Positions 29,413 to 39,753 of a stretch of DNA of 64,000 nucleotides are shown one piece after another. The translations under genes and the position numbers were made by a program. The stretch comes from Chara braunii (lineage: Eukaryota; Streptophyta; Charophyceae; Charales; Characeae), in the NCBI GenBank assembly GCA_003427395.1, contig BFEA01000700.1:129850-193849 (forward strand). The letters run 5' to 3'. Numbering within the stretch: position 1 is the first letter of the stretch; the number at the start of each line of letters is the position of its first letter. A model generated the notes under the pieces. The model made no database searches, was not told where the DNA came from, and saw only the letters and a program-made list of their open reading frames with translations.

Positions 29413-29486
29413 GTTGTCATGTTTGCGATACACACGTCCACAAGAAAAAGCATGACTATGCCAGAGTGTTTTGTTGGACTTTTGGT
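29413..29486 (+). repeat. Dispersed repeat, copy 3 of 3
   Basis: TTGTCATGTTTGCGATACAC, a short A-run, GCATGACTATGCCAGAGTG and GTTGGACTTTTGG. It pairs with 27,803-27,890, with the A-run shortened. Confidence 0.6.
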
Positions 29487-29930
29487 AAAATCTTTCATCA
29501 CAGCAAAAACCCTTTTTCTATGTTTCTTTCTGCAGATGCCTTTTCAAAAAAAACTGACAGTCGATTGTTCTTGTGGTTTTCCTTCCCAGGAGCTGTTTTT
29601 CGTACAGCTTTGCTCCAAAGTCATTTTTGTGTTTCTTTGCTTTGCTTCGCTTTGCTCCGCTTTGCTTTTCCAACTGGGTTTCATAAGACAAAGTTACCTT
29701 CAATTGACGGCCAAGTAACTTATGGAGTTCCATCTTCTTCTTTTTTTTTTTTTTCTTTTTTTTTTTTTTGGCAATCAATCTCCTTTTTAACATTCCAAAG
29801 ATAGATCGAGGCCAGGGACCGCACAAATCAACCCGGGGTTATCCTGGGAGCCTTACCCAGTTTCACTGACGAGCCTCCGCTCGCAACAGAAAAAATGTCT
29901 GTCCCAGACTTTCATCTCAGAAATATCCCA

Positions 29931-30062
29931 ATGTATCCTACCAAAAAAACCTTTCTTAAAACCTAAAACCCTGAGGTCCGGCTCATGCCTGCTCCTATGT
30001 CTCGATGTATCCTACCCAAAGACATTTCTTAAACCCTAAACCCCTGGGGTCTGGCTCATGCG
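29931..30062. repeat. 74-bp tandem duplication in LINE C 3' flank
   Basis: ATGTATCCTACC starts copies at 29,931 and 30,005. Both hold TTTCTTAAAnCCTAAA and GGCTCATGCnTGCTCCT. The second has AAACCCTAAACCC, which is only a chance-length match to telomere repeat. Confidence 0.8.
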
Positions 30063-32187
30063 TGCTCCTCTCAGCTGTGAGGCTGTCAGCTTGGCTTGTT
30101 TAACGAGAGCAGGGTGAAGTGCTTGGGATGCCGTGAGTGTTTTTCCCTGGTACTCTCCGCTTCTTGGTTTCCTTGATTCCGTCGGTGTCTCAGATGCTCG
30201 CAAGAGCCTCTCTTGTGTCTGAAAAAGTCTGAGAGACGATTGACACACAGTCATCGTGGAGCTGCTGGCCCGTCGATGTTCCCCAGGCGAGTCTGAGAGT
30301 GTTGCCCATTATGGTCCCCAACTTGCCATTACCCAGTACTTCCTTTTTGAACTTGTCAATGATGTCTTGTTCTTTGGCTGGGTCTTCCCGAACACGCTTC
30401 CTTCTGCGGCGCCAATCAGACTGGTACTCAGCAAGGAGATTTTGTATGAGTCCCCCTAATGCTTCATTCAGTGACACGGGCTGTTTGGCGATTGTGTGCT
30501 CGCAGCGCTTCTTCCAGATCTTCCATAATGTGAGAGGGCGGAGTCCTCGGTAAAGTATACGTTGCCACCTTTCCAGCAGACGTGGTTCATTTCGTCCTGT
30601 AAGAGTGAGCACCGGATCATCCGGCAGGGGGGTAGATGTGGCTGCTTCCCAAAGGTTTGCCGATCTGGTTGTGCTGCCGGCGGGCAGGTTGGTAAGCAGT
30701 GTAGGAGGTCTTCTGGAGTGCCCTCATCGCAGAGCGCACAGATCTCATCGAAGTCGGCCCGGCCTGCTGGGGATCGGCGTCTGCTGATCCATTGGTTGAC
30801 CGGAAGTGCATAGTAGTAGATCAACCACTGCATGCTTCTCACTTTCGTGTTTTTGATGGACAGTGGAACTTTCCAGGTTATTGTGGTGTGGTTTCCCATT
30901 CCGTTGGTGACATGCTTTTCCCAGCGCCGTGCTAGTATCTGCTGTGTGTTAACCGAACGTCTTCTCAGTCCGTAGACCAGCCTTGTAGTATAGTCTAGGA
31001 TGTTGGTACGGCGAGACACCATTGAAATGGTGGAAGATGTTTTCCAGGCCCATTCTGCTGGGTCGAATTCCAGGTCTTGTATAGTCATTGTCGAACCGTA
31101 AATTCTGTATTATTCGTCTTCAATCACTCGCACTTTCCTGAGTAGATGTGGTCTGGCCGACACCCTTGCGCGGATGACTTGGGAGACCGTGCTCACTGTA
31201 CGACCTGGTTGTTGAATGTCGTGCATTGTCCACAGCGCCCACTGATCTGAGGGTCCTTCCTTTCTAACGAAGGACATCACCTCTGTTGGGGGGTCCTCCC
31301 TGGTCCAAGTCCCCCAGTCCCCCTTCTTCCATTCAGCAGGTCCTTGAAGCAGCTGTAGCCATTCCTGGGGAACTGATGTCAGCATGTCATTGAGGTTTAT
31401 CTGCAGAACGTGGCATCCCTTGAGCGTCTCTCTGAGTTCTGATAGTGTTTTCATCTGTTGAAATGGTGATTCCAAAGATTTTTGATCTGCCACACTCCAT
31501 GTTCCAAACAGGTGGTCCACCGTGTGTCCTGTGTCATGAGTGTCCATGGTTTGCCTGTCTGATCTTTCATGCATTGGTTGCAAAAGAGGGGCTGGCGTAA
31601 CACCCCTTCTTTGTTTGCTGGTTCTCGGACCTTGGCCGGGAAGATCTCCCTCCATGACTTGATAAGGTACATCCAGTAGTCCTGGCTGTTCCTCTGTCCT
31701 CGTTGCTGCAGATGTTCCTACTGAGGGTTCCCTGTTGTCTGGGGGTCCCGCGGCGAGCCGCCCAAGCTTTGGCCATCAGCCAGAAAAGTCCTTGCATGTT
31801 CGGTGGAGTACTGGCCACCGGTAGCTGCCTGATGCAGTACAGGGCTAGGGTGACCGAAGGCAGGTCAGCTTGGGTGAGCAGCTTAACCACCCACTTGATC
31901 TGCAAAGCTTTCATCTGCGTGGCCGGGTCCAATAAGCCCAGTCCTCCTCTGTCCTTTGGTTGGATCAGGTGAGACCATGCCACTTTTGCTATGTAGTTTG
32001 TTCTAGACGGGTTACCTGTCCACAAGTAGTTTCTTGAGGGTTCCAACCGTGTGCATTGTTGGGGCCAGATGGAGGCAGCATACCAGAGCATTGAGAAGAC
32101 GGAAGCGTTGAGTACCAGAGATCGATCGAAAACGGACTTATAGATCCTGGACCATGTGTCCAGTTTCCACAGCATCTTAGTAAGGAT
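30036..32187 (-). pseudogene. LINE ORF2 C-terminal half with zinc-binding domain (copy C)
   Basis: Blocks in order include N-Y-L-W-T-G-N near 32,020, G-G-L-G-L-L-D-P near 31,940, and a zf-RVT-like segment near 30,720 with C-A-L-C followed by L-L-H-C-L-P-T-C. Frames shift near 31,650 and 31,100. The extreme C-terminus (30,190-30,400) is basic and helical. It lacks the W-L-G-G ending of the other LINE family here. Confidence 0.75.
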
Positions 32188-33193
32188 TTATGGAGCCATC
32201 GCATAATCGGGCCATGCATTAGCGAGTTTTATCCCCAAATAACGAAGCGGAGTTTTCGGGTCCTGCCATGCGAAACCCTTCGGCGTGACGTCTACTGGAG
32301 GGCGTGGTTTGTCCGCTAACCACCACCCCATGGTCTTCTGCCAGTTTACCTTCATCTCCGATGCCAGTTGGAAAGCTTGCATGACTCTCGTGAGTGCCTG
32401 AAAAGAGGCGTTAGAAGCTCTTATTAGTGTTGTGAGGTCGTCCGCAAATAGAAGTGCGGTAAGATGGACCACATGCCCGGGGGGGGCTGGCTCAGCTATC
32501 AGTCAGTCTATCGACGAGTCCTTGCGCAGGAAGTATGCCACTGCCTCCATTGTGAATAGAAAAAGTCGAGCCGCCAGCGGGTCTCCTTGTCTAATTGATC
32601 GAGACATTTACTACAGCGAGGACATGAACCCGTTGATTTGCACATGGCCATGGGCATGGTTGTAGAGGACTCACACCCATCTCTGGAAATTAGGGCCCAC
32701 ACCCATTTTCTCCATGCACTGGAAATTCCAACTGACCTGGTCGTAGGCTTTCTCGAAATCAAAAAGAAGTATGGCCCCGTTAAGTCTCCTGTCCGTGATG
32801 TAGCGCGCAGATTCTGACAAGGACATAACGTTCTCGAGGATGAAGCGTCTTGGAATGAAACCTGTTTGATCTATGTGGAAGCAGTTGTTGGTGATCTTGC
32901 TTAGGCGGTTGGAGAGTAACTTGGCAAGCATTTTGTAGACGACGGTAAGGAGTGTTATTGGCCTGTAATTTCTGATATCCGCTGGGTCACCCTTTTTGTA
33001 CATAAGGGTAACCACTCCTACGGTGATGTATTTTCCCAAGCTCTCGTCTTGTTCAGCCTTACACAGAAACTGCATGTATCCATTCTCAAAGATCGGCCAA
33101 AATATCTGTCAGAACTCCTTGGACAGTTCGTCCCGACCAGGTGTTTTGCTTAGCTGCAGTGAGTGTAGAGCCTCTCTTACCTGGCCTGCATGA
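32188..33193 (-). pseudogene. LINE reverse transcriptase domain (copy C)
   Basis: Polymerase blocks in order on the minus strand are K-K-G-D-P-A-D-I-R-N-Y-R-P-I-T near 32,980, L-L-F-D-F-E-K-A-Y-D near 32,760 (first catalytic Asp), and L-F-A-D-D-L near 32,445 (Asp pair). Between the last two the frame is lost around 32,500-32,640, so the R-Q-G-D-P-type block is only readable by changing frame (as Q-x-G-D-P-L-A-A). The catalytic Asp residues themselves are kept. Confidence 0.85.
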
Positions 33194-33648
33194 TTGGTTT
33201 GTCCAAATCTTCACTCTGATGTTGCAATATGGTCCTGTCCATATGTGACAAAAAGTTTTGCCGAGCTGCCTGCGTTTGTTGTGGTTGTAGACGGTCTTCC
33301 TTTGTGGTGTGAAGTTCTAAAGTCTGCGGCAATCTGTAGCATTTGCTGCGGATTGGAGGTGGGCCCTTCCAAAGTACTCAGTTGGTCAATCAGCTTGTTT
33401 CGGGAGTTAGTTTTTATTTCTTGGAAAAAATACTTGGTCATTTCCCCCCCCTCGTCCAATTCTTTAACTCTAGCTCGCAATCGGATTCCCATCTCTTTCT
33501 ACTTCATCCAATCTGCCAACTGCTGCTTGGCTGCGTACAAGGCATCTTCCATTTGAATATCTCCTGGGTTAGACATCAGATTTTGCTCTTCCACCTACAA
33601 TACCGCTTGGAGCTCTCTTTCTTTCGCTGTCCTTCTGGCTGCTAGGAT

Positions 33649-34669
33649 TCAGGATGCCTTGGCCGTGGTGTTAGAGAGGCTGCCCATCAGTTCTGGGAAA
33701 GTGGTGGATCTCGTACCGTGTGCTTCACAGGCTTGGAGAATGGTGTCATTCATGATTTGCGTCTCCAAGAGCGAGTTGTTGATTTTGAAGAAGTCAGGTC
33801 CACGCTTGGGTGCCGCGTCCAAAACTATGTCAATGTGTATGTGTTTATGGTCGAGCCCTAGAGTGTAAGGCAGTTGACTGATACCCGTCACTTGAACTGC
33901 ACCTCTGAGGCTGTCTGACAACAGGAAGTAATCAATGCGCGATGTTGAGATGTGTTGGCTTCAGTTACGTTTGAGGTAGGTGAAGACTTTGTCTGTAGGT
34001 CGCAACATCCTTAGTGGGTCCACCAAGTTGTGCTCTGTCATGAGGTTGTGGATGGGTGCCGCCTTTGCCCACGTGGGGCCTTCCAGGCCCTATGCTCTTC
34101 CCGGCGTCCTGTCCATGCTTGGGTCGAGAACTACGTTCCAGTCCCCCGCCAGCAAGAGGTGTGCTAACATAGTGCATTGTGGCTGTAAGGTCTGCAGCAT
34201 GGTCGTTCTGTGATGGAGTGTGTTAGGGCAGTACAGGGTAATCAATCGAAAATTTTCCTGCTTGAGGTTAAAATCCAACTGTGCCCGTCTACCTTCCCGG
34301 ATGTCCACCAGGTGGGTCTCCATGATCATGTTCTTTGCTGCTTCGGTCTTGCTGTGTATGAGGATTGATGTGCCCTGCGGATCCAGGTCTTGGTGCTGGT
34401 GCCCAATGGGCATGTTTAACCCATCTCAGTCTACGTTGTATTTCTTGCTGTATTTGTTGGTGCTCAAGTGACGTCGTCAGATGAGTCTCCTGTAAGCAGA
34501 GGATGTCCGGAGGGCGAGCTCTGTAACAGTCCACCGCCCTTGTGATGTTATCCCATTTTTGCTGGTTGTTGAGGACTATGGCCAGGCCGTTGATGTTCCA
34601 TGATACCACCGTCAAGTCTGGCATCTGGGTGACCGCTGTGTAAGCCGGCGCTTCAACCTGGTCGTCCAT
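33649..34669 (-). pseudogene. LINE endonuclease domain (copy C)
   Basis: Starts with V-S-W-N-I-N-G-L-A near 34,610. L-C-L-Q-E-T-H-L near 34,500 carries the catalytic Glu. L-L-A-G-D-W-N-V-V-L-D-P near 34,140 and L-D-H-K-H-I-H-I-D near 33,850 stand for the end blocks. One frameshift lies near 34,390 and another between 33,920 and 34,090. Confidence 0.85.
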
Positions 34670-34719
34670 GCTTTAATTATGCGAGGGGTTTGGAGCTCAG
34701 CTGTTGGTGGGAAGGTCAT

Positions 34720-36152
34720 AGTTATTGATATACTGCATCTCCTTCTTTTGTGACAGGGTGGTGATCTCCTTGTGCCAGCCTGCTGCATCCGACAGGAACA
34801 GCCTGTGGCTAGAAAACAGTGCTGCTCAGAAAGCCGCCCTCTCTGGGGCTACGCCTGTTCCCAGCAATCCGTACGGGTTTTTCTCCACTACTTGCCCTGA
34901 TACTCACTTCAGTTCATTTGCGAGAGCGAGTTGCTCGTTCACATGCACCAACACCGGGCAAGGTCTGCCACATATTTCTGACCCGCAGCACCCTTCCATT
35001 CTTCTGTGTTTCCTTGGTGACCTCCCAACGTAAACATCAGTGTGAGTGCTTCTACAAATTGTTTTTCGAGTGTGCCATCGTTAAGTGTGTCGTCCATGAC
35101 TGTAATCAGTGCTGCCGTTTTGTGTGCTGCCACCTCCCAGTCTTTGTGGGCCATGTTCCATTGGCAGAGGATGAGTATGCGTCTGTGCTCGTTTTTTTTT
35201 GGCGTCCACCCTTATCGCAACCTCGACTGCCGCTGCCTGACCGTCTGCGATTTGCTGTAGGGACTGGTGCTTGTCTGCGAAAAGTTTGTTCTTCGCAGTG
35301 CGAGCGGCAACTTGTGCTTCTATAATGTGCATCTTCCTTCGGAGGTCTGCATTCGTGCCTGGTTTTGTCTGAGGACCTGCTGCTTGTTCCGGGTGTTCGT
35401 CTGTTCCTGTTCCGCCCTGTGCTTTCTTGCCTCGCTTGGCCTTACTGGGTAGCTCTTCTTTATCTGTGTATGTACTTGGCCATTGAAATTGACGTGTGTA
35501 CTTCGGGTTGTCGACGTGGAGGGTGTCCCCGTCAACTCTGGTTCTGATGCTCTATTGCTGCGCCATGAATTCTGACATCTTGTTCTCCATCTGCAAAGCA
35601 TCGAAACGATTGCTGCCGGGGGCAGCCGTTTGCTTCTTTGACGTTCCCGCACCTGCCTGCTGCACCTTGCAGTGATACCGGTGATGCACTTGTTGGAGTT
35701 TGAATTCCAAATCTCGCATCCGTTCCAAATCTTTGACTGCCTGTTGGAGCCACTCTTGGTCCTCCTTTCCGTCGTCTCCTTCATCCTCTTCATCTTCCGA
35801 GAGGTCGTGGTTGTGGTTGCGATCCCCCTCCCGGCTGAGCGTGTCAGTTCCTTCCTCCGCCTTCCTCTTTCGTCCCTCTCCGTCAGCTGTTTCCTTCTTC
35901 TCTACTTCCATGTCTTGGCCCGTCGGCGTAGTCACCACCGGTGCTTTTGCGTCTTCGCTTGGTCTTTTCAGTTTGTGCAAATGAGTAGTACGTCTTTTCG
36001 GCCAGTTCTCCAATTTTGGCCAACTCATCCATCGTTTGTAGTTTTTGTTCATCCTCTTCAGCACTGTCTTTGTGGGTCATCGGTTTGACCAGGTGGCCAA
36101 CTCTTTCCTGCTCCTTTTTTTTTCGGTCCAATCTATTCGTGGGTAGCAGCAC
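34720..36152 (-). pseudogene. LINE ORF1 region (copy C)
   Basis: A charged, probably coiled-coil protein. It has an acidic stretch (S-E-D-E-E-D-E-G-D-D near 35,790), a Q-rich helical part (35,080-35,330), and a terminal block with T-L-M-F-T-L-G-G near 35,030. Frame changes join these parts. The first codons (M-L-L-P-T-N-R-L-D) come from the 3'-UTR motif at 36,127-36,180 and its short A-run, so the true start is uncertain. Confidence 0.55.
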
Positions 36153-36180
36153 GTGCTGGGAACCGGGCCCAGCGTCCCTT
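36127..36180 (-). other. LINE 3'-UTR motif abutting the 5' end of LINE copy C
   Basis: On the minus strand GGTTCCCAGCACGTGCTGCT and ACCCACGAATAGATTGG are followed by nine A. The copy C ORF1 region begins immediately after. The motif otherwise marks 3' ends of the other LINE family, so copy C may have landed next to, or just behind, an older tail. Confidence 0.7.
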
Positions 36181-36899
36181 ATAATTGGAAGACATTGATG
36201 GTTGATGAAAATTTGGGATGTATATAATGCAACTTTTCAGGTAATTGTTTTGTTTCTGTCTCTATTAAAGATTTTCATTTCAATTTGTTCTCTTCTTATC
36301 AATACGAGGTGATCGTAACACTGGCCGTTCTTCTCTGGTCTGGTCATATGCATGCACATAAGGTACTGAGTCTACTGACAACTTGAATTTTGTTTATTGT
36401 TTTGTTTGGAGAGGGAGGGGAGGGGGGGGGGGGGGGGGGGCAACTTGAAATTGCAAAATGAGCCACTGCAGTCCTTTATTATTTTACCTTTGTAAACCAC
36501 CCACTATGGGATGTATTCGCTGGGATGTATGGGGCCGCCTGCGTGCGGACAAATTCAAATTCATTCATGATGAAGAAAATGCCGGAGATCTGCCTGGCCG
36601 GGAAATGTAGTGGTGGGTAATTTGTGCAAGGAAACTCATGTTTGCGCCCAGCTATGGGATTTCAGTAACCGAACTGGGCAATGTTGGTGGCTGTGGGGCC
36701 GCCAACTTAACTATTATCCAGGTCAAATACAGACATAATGACCATGTGCCCTGTTCATGGGAAGACAGCTTTACCTGAGTCAGCAGTATAGGAAATACAG
36801 TAATAACGACGATACATTTGTATTCGGGGGGAGATGGTAGTGAGGGGCCTTTGTCAGAAGAACAGTGCAGTGCTGTGATTTTATGCGAGACATCCAAAT
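36181..36899. other. Intergenic stretch with rearranged MITE family 1 ends
   Basis: AAATACAGACATAATGACC (about 36,725) and AAATACAGTAATAACGAC (about 36,793) begin two copies of the family's right half in the same direction. The second ends GGGGGGAGATGGTAG at 36,840. A G-run lies at 36,421-36,440. No gene is recognised. Confidence 0.55.
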
Positions 36900-38580
36900 T
36901 GATAGCATCAACAGCAACACCGGTAGTTTGTTTGAGCTCCGAAGTTTGGAGTTTCCCTCCTCAACTATGGCCACCTTTGCACTGAACTGGCATGTCCACA
37001 ACACCCCCAACAGACAATGGACACTGATGGAACGCTGAAAAGAGACCCTCTCCGGGCGAACAGATGGCTTCCTAGCGTCTCGGGATACGAGGGTTGGGTG
37101 CATGTGGAAGATCTGATGCCAGGAGGCCAACCCGGTGGTTGGGTATGGGAAGGTAGGGGAGACCTCGGCGGTCATTACGACCGCCAGCAGAATGGAAACC
37201 ACCTTTGCAGCAGCCCCAAGGATGCCACATCAGGTCACATACCAGCCACCGAAAACGAAACCCCCAGTTCCCCCAGGGGACACAGTAGGGGGGGAAGGGA
37301 CTGGAAACAAGAATAAGCAATCTAATGAACCAGCAAGGACAAGACAGAATGGGATCCACATTGGACCACATGCAGGATCATATATCCCAACTGGAAATCG
37401 TTTCAGCCCCTTAAGCAAAGCAGGGGGGGGGAGAGGATGGGGGCAACAAGGAACTGAGAGAGGAACAGTAAAAAAAAACAGGGTTAACAAGAGCACCAAA
37501 GGCAAGAACAAAGTTGGAGACTCGGACGCCTTCTCCAGCACATCCAACAGCAAGACGGGTCCAGAACCAACGGACCTAGACCCGTTGAAGGAGGTATTCA
37601 GGGCACAACCCGGGAGTCCCCCAACCCCGGAGAAGAGCACCAACTCAGCCTCAGCGCAATCACAGACTGAGGACTGGGTATCTGATCTCAAAAGCGTTGC
37701 CGAATGGTTACAGGAAAATCTCAGGCTTAAATTTCAGGGTCGTTCGGAGGATTTTTGGGATGACATGTACCGACAGTTGGTCCCTCTCTTAGAGACCAGC
37801 CCAAGCCTCCGATCAGCGCTTGAACAAGGTCTTCTAAGGGGGGTAAGTTGGCAACAGATGTGCCACCACTTGCTGCCAATAGTGGCACTGCGGTTCCAGC
37901 CTCCACCAGATCCAGTTCAAACAGGTTCAGTTGGCAGGCAGGCCTTGAGTTCAGGGGAGGTGTCAACAATACCACTTGGAAGCGTGCAGAGAAAGTCGAA
38001 TTTAGTGGTCAAATCAGGTAACTCGACTTACCTCGATGAATTCACATCCCAGCGGTCCGTTGAAGAGGACAATGGAAGCCACAAGTCATCAGAACTTGAA
38101 AAAATAAAAGTTTTGAGCAGCAATACGGCCCCTAGGACTGAGAGGTCGGTGGTTATTAAAGGACTTGGGACAGTAAATGAAGGAATTAAAAAAAAAAAAA
38201 AAAAAAAAAAACCTTGTCCCCCACAGAACCAGGGACAGACAATGCAAAAGAAAAGTTTGTGACTGCGCCTGCTGTGATACATCGCCAACCCACATAATAA
38301 GACTCTATTGTAACTGACACTGAAGGGAAATCCTCAGCACAGGCGGCAGAGCTGCAGCAACAATCAGCATCTCAGGGAGCGATTCCTAAACAGGGGGAAG
38401 GACTGGTTCCACAGTTGGGACTAGCAGTGGGATGTGCTATAGACCCCCCTTTCTCTCTCTCTGAAACGGAGACACAGGATTCGGCCCCACCTAGAGAAGC
38501 TCTCAGACTGTACAGGCAGGGGAGTTTCATGAACAGGATATGGAGCTGGAACAATGTAGCAAGAGATCAGGAGTGGTTGT
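36900..38580 (+). mobile_element. LINE copy E, ORF1 fragment
   Basis: A 5' and 3' truncated piece of the A/B/D-type LINE containing most of ORF1. It starts just after a decayed zinc knuckle (C-P-Q-H-P-Q-Q near 36,995). It runs past the stop of the long frame to a Q/S-rich tail near 38,340-38,560, beyond which homology ends. No tail or TSD is seen. Confidence 0.75.
37135..38262 (+). CDS. LINE ORF1 fragment, 375-codon open frame (copy E)
   Basis: It is the longest uninterrupted LINE frame in the window and is homologous to copy D at 60.67-61.74 kb. Shared blocks are G-G-W-V-W-E-G-R-G-D (just upstream in another frame), I-P-T-G-N-R-F near residue 84, D-P-L-K-E-V-F near 146, L-K-F-Q-G near 195, and S-P-S-L-R-S-A-L-E-Q-G-L near 222. 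A 22-nt A-run near the end gives poly-Lys. ORF1 of these elements binds RNA. This part is basic to neutral with low-complexity linkers. Its own start is not certain because the upstream knuckle is in another frame. Confidence 0.6.
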   Translation: MVGYGKVGETSAVITTASRMETTFAAAPRMPHQVTYQPPKTKPPVPPGDTVGGEGTGNKNKQSNEPARTRQNGIHIGPHAGSYIPTGNRFSPLSKAGGGRGWGQQGTERGTVKKNRVNKSTKGKNKVGDSDAFSSTSNSKTGPEPTDLDPLKEVFRAQPGSPPTPEKSTNSASAQSQTEDWVSDLKSVAEWLQENLRLKFQGRSEDFWDDMYRQLVPLLETSPSLRSALEQGLLRGVSWQQMCHHLLPIVALRFQPPPDPVQTGSVGRQALSSGEVSTIPLGSVQRKSNLVVKSGNSTYLDEFTSQRSVEEDNGSHKSSELEKIKVLSSNTAPRTERSVVIKGLGTVNEGIKKKKKKKKPCPPQNQGQTMQKKSL

Positions 38581-39242
38581 GACGTACCAGCTTCCGTACC
38601 CAAACGATCTTCTGAAGCCCTGAGTTTGTGCTTTTCAGATCTCTCTTGGGCTTTTGGGGTACCCCTCTTTTTGCTATCATCTCAGGGCACGGAATCGCAG
38701 GCCAACCAGGCCCTCTCACGTCTAATACTATGTTTCTTTTGGACAATTTCTTTTTGGCAATCCATGCATCTACATAGGAATTACGCGCGCCTTAGGGAGC
38801 ATGCTAGGAATTTTGTTCGGCAGTTGGGAACTCCGGAAATTATGGGCGCTTCTCCTGCTGACGTGTCCTTTTTTGCAAGCGGATGTTCCCACACTCGCCG
38901 AATAAAATTTCAGTAGGAAGGTAGATAGGCGTAGGATTTTTGCGCGCTCAAATTCCGCACGCTGATATTGCTTTTGATTTTTTTTCAATCTTGAATTAGT
39001 TTTAAACCAGAATGGATGGAACGTAACTGTTTCAGTGCCTTTTTCTTTTTTGCACCGACGCCATGCATGCAAGCTTTCCCCGCTTCCCGCTATGACCCAT
39101 GCCATCTTCACTCCTCCCCTCTTCGCGCCTTCTCTCCTTCACCCCTGACTGTTTTCCATCCCCTCTCCCTTCGCCATGTTGTCACCTGGGGATCCCTGGG
39201 GCCTGCGCCGAGGCTGGGGTTTGACCCCCGCACCCCTGGCCC
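38581..39242. other. Intergenic stretch
   Basis: No gene is recognised. GC-rich, C-rich sequence leads into the gap (GCTGGGGTTTGACCCC near 39,211 is a palindrome). Confidence 0.4.
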
Positions 39243-39753
39243 NNNNNNNNNNNNNNNNNNNNNNNNNNNNNNNNNNNNNNNNNNNNNNNNNNNNNNNNNN
39301 NNNNNNNNNNNNNNNNNNNNNNNNNNNNNNNNNNNNNNNNNNNNNNNNNNNNNNNNNNNNNNNNNNNNNNNNNNNNNNNNNNNNNNNNNNNNNNNNNNNN
39401 NNNNNNNNNNNNNNNNNNNNNNNNNNNNNNNNNNNNNNNNNNNNNNNNNNNNNNNNNNNNNNNNNNNNNNNNNNNNNNNNNNNNNNNNNNNNNNNNNNNN
39501 NNNNNNNNNNNNNNNNNNNNNNNNNNNNNNNNNNNNNNNNNNNNNNNNNNNNNNNNNNNNNNNNNNNNNNNNNNNNNNNNNNNNNNNNNNNNNNNNNNNN
39601 NNNNNNNNNNNNNNNNNNNNNNNNNNNNNNNNNNNNNNNNNNNNNNNNNNNNNNNNNNNNNNNNNNNNNNNNNNNNNNNNNNNNNNNNNNNNNNNNNNNN
39701 NNNNNNNNNNNNNNNNNNNNNNNNNNNNNNNNNNNNNNNNNNNNNNNNNNNNN
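39243..39753. other. Assembly gap (511 N)
   Basis: Unknown bases. The right side starts with T-run and a GC-rich block full of CCCCGG. The translated X stretches across it mean nothing. Confidence 0.99.

Larger units (their letters stand above)
29741..36180 (-). mobile_element. LINE copy C, near full-length L1-type element of a second subfamily
   Basis: Minus-strand element. From its 5' end (about 36,150) it has an ORF1 region, then endonuclease, reverse transcriptase and zinc-binding tail. An A-rich end reads as T at 29,741-29,769. The protein sequences are clearly homologous in order but distant from copies A, B, D and F. Its ORF1 has no zinc knuckle that I can see. The frame is broken in several places. 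No TSD was found, so the tail assignment is moderate. Confidence 0.8.

Noticed and set aside
30030-30042. Interstitial telomere repeat (AAACCCT)
   Set aside because: Only about two units, arising within a 74-bp duplication.
38188-38209. Tail-only insertion in LINE copy E
   Set aside because: The A-run is there but no flanking direct repeat was found.
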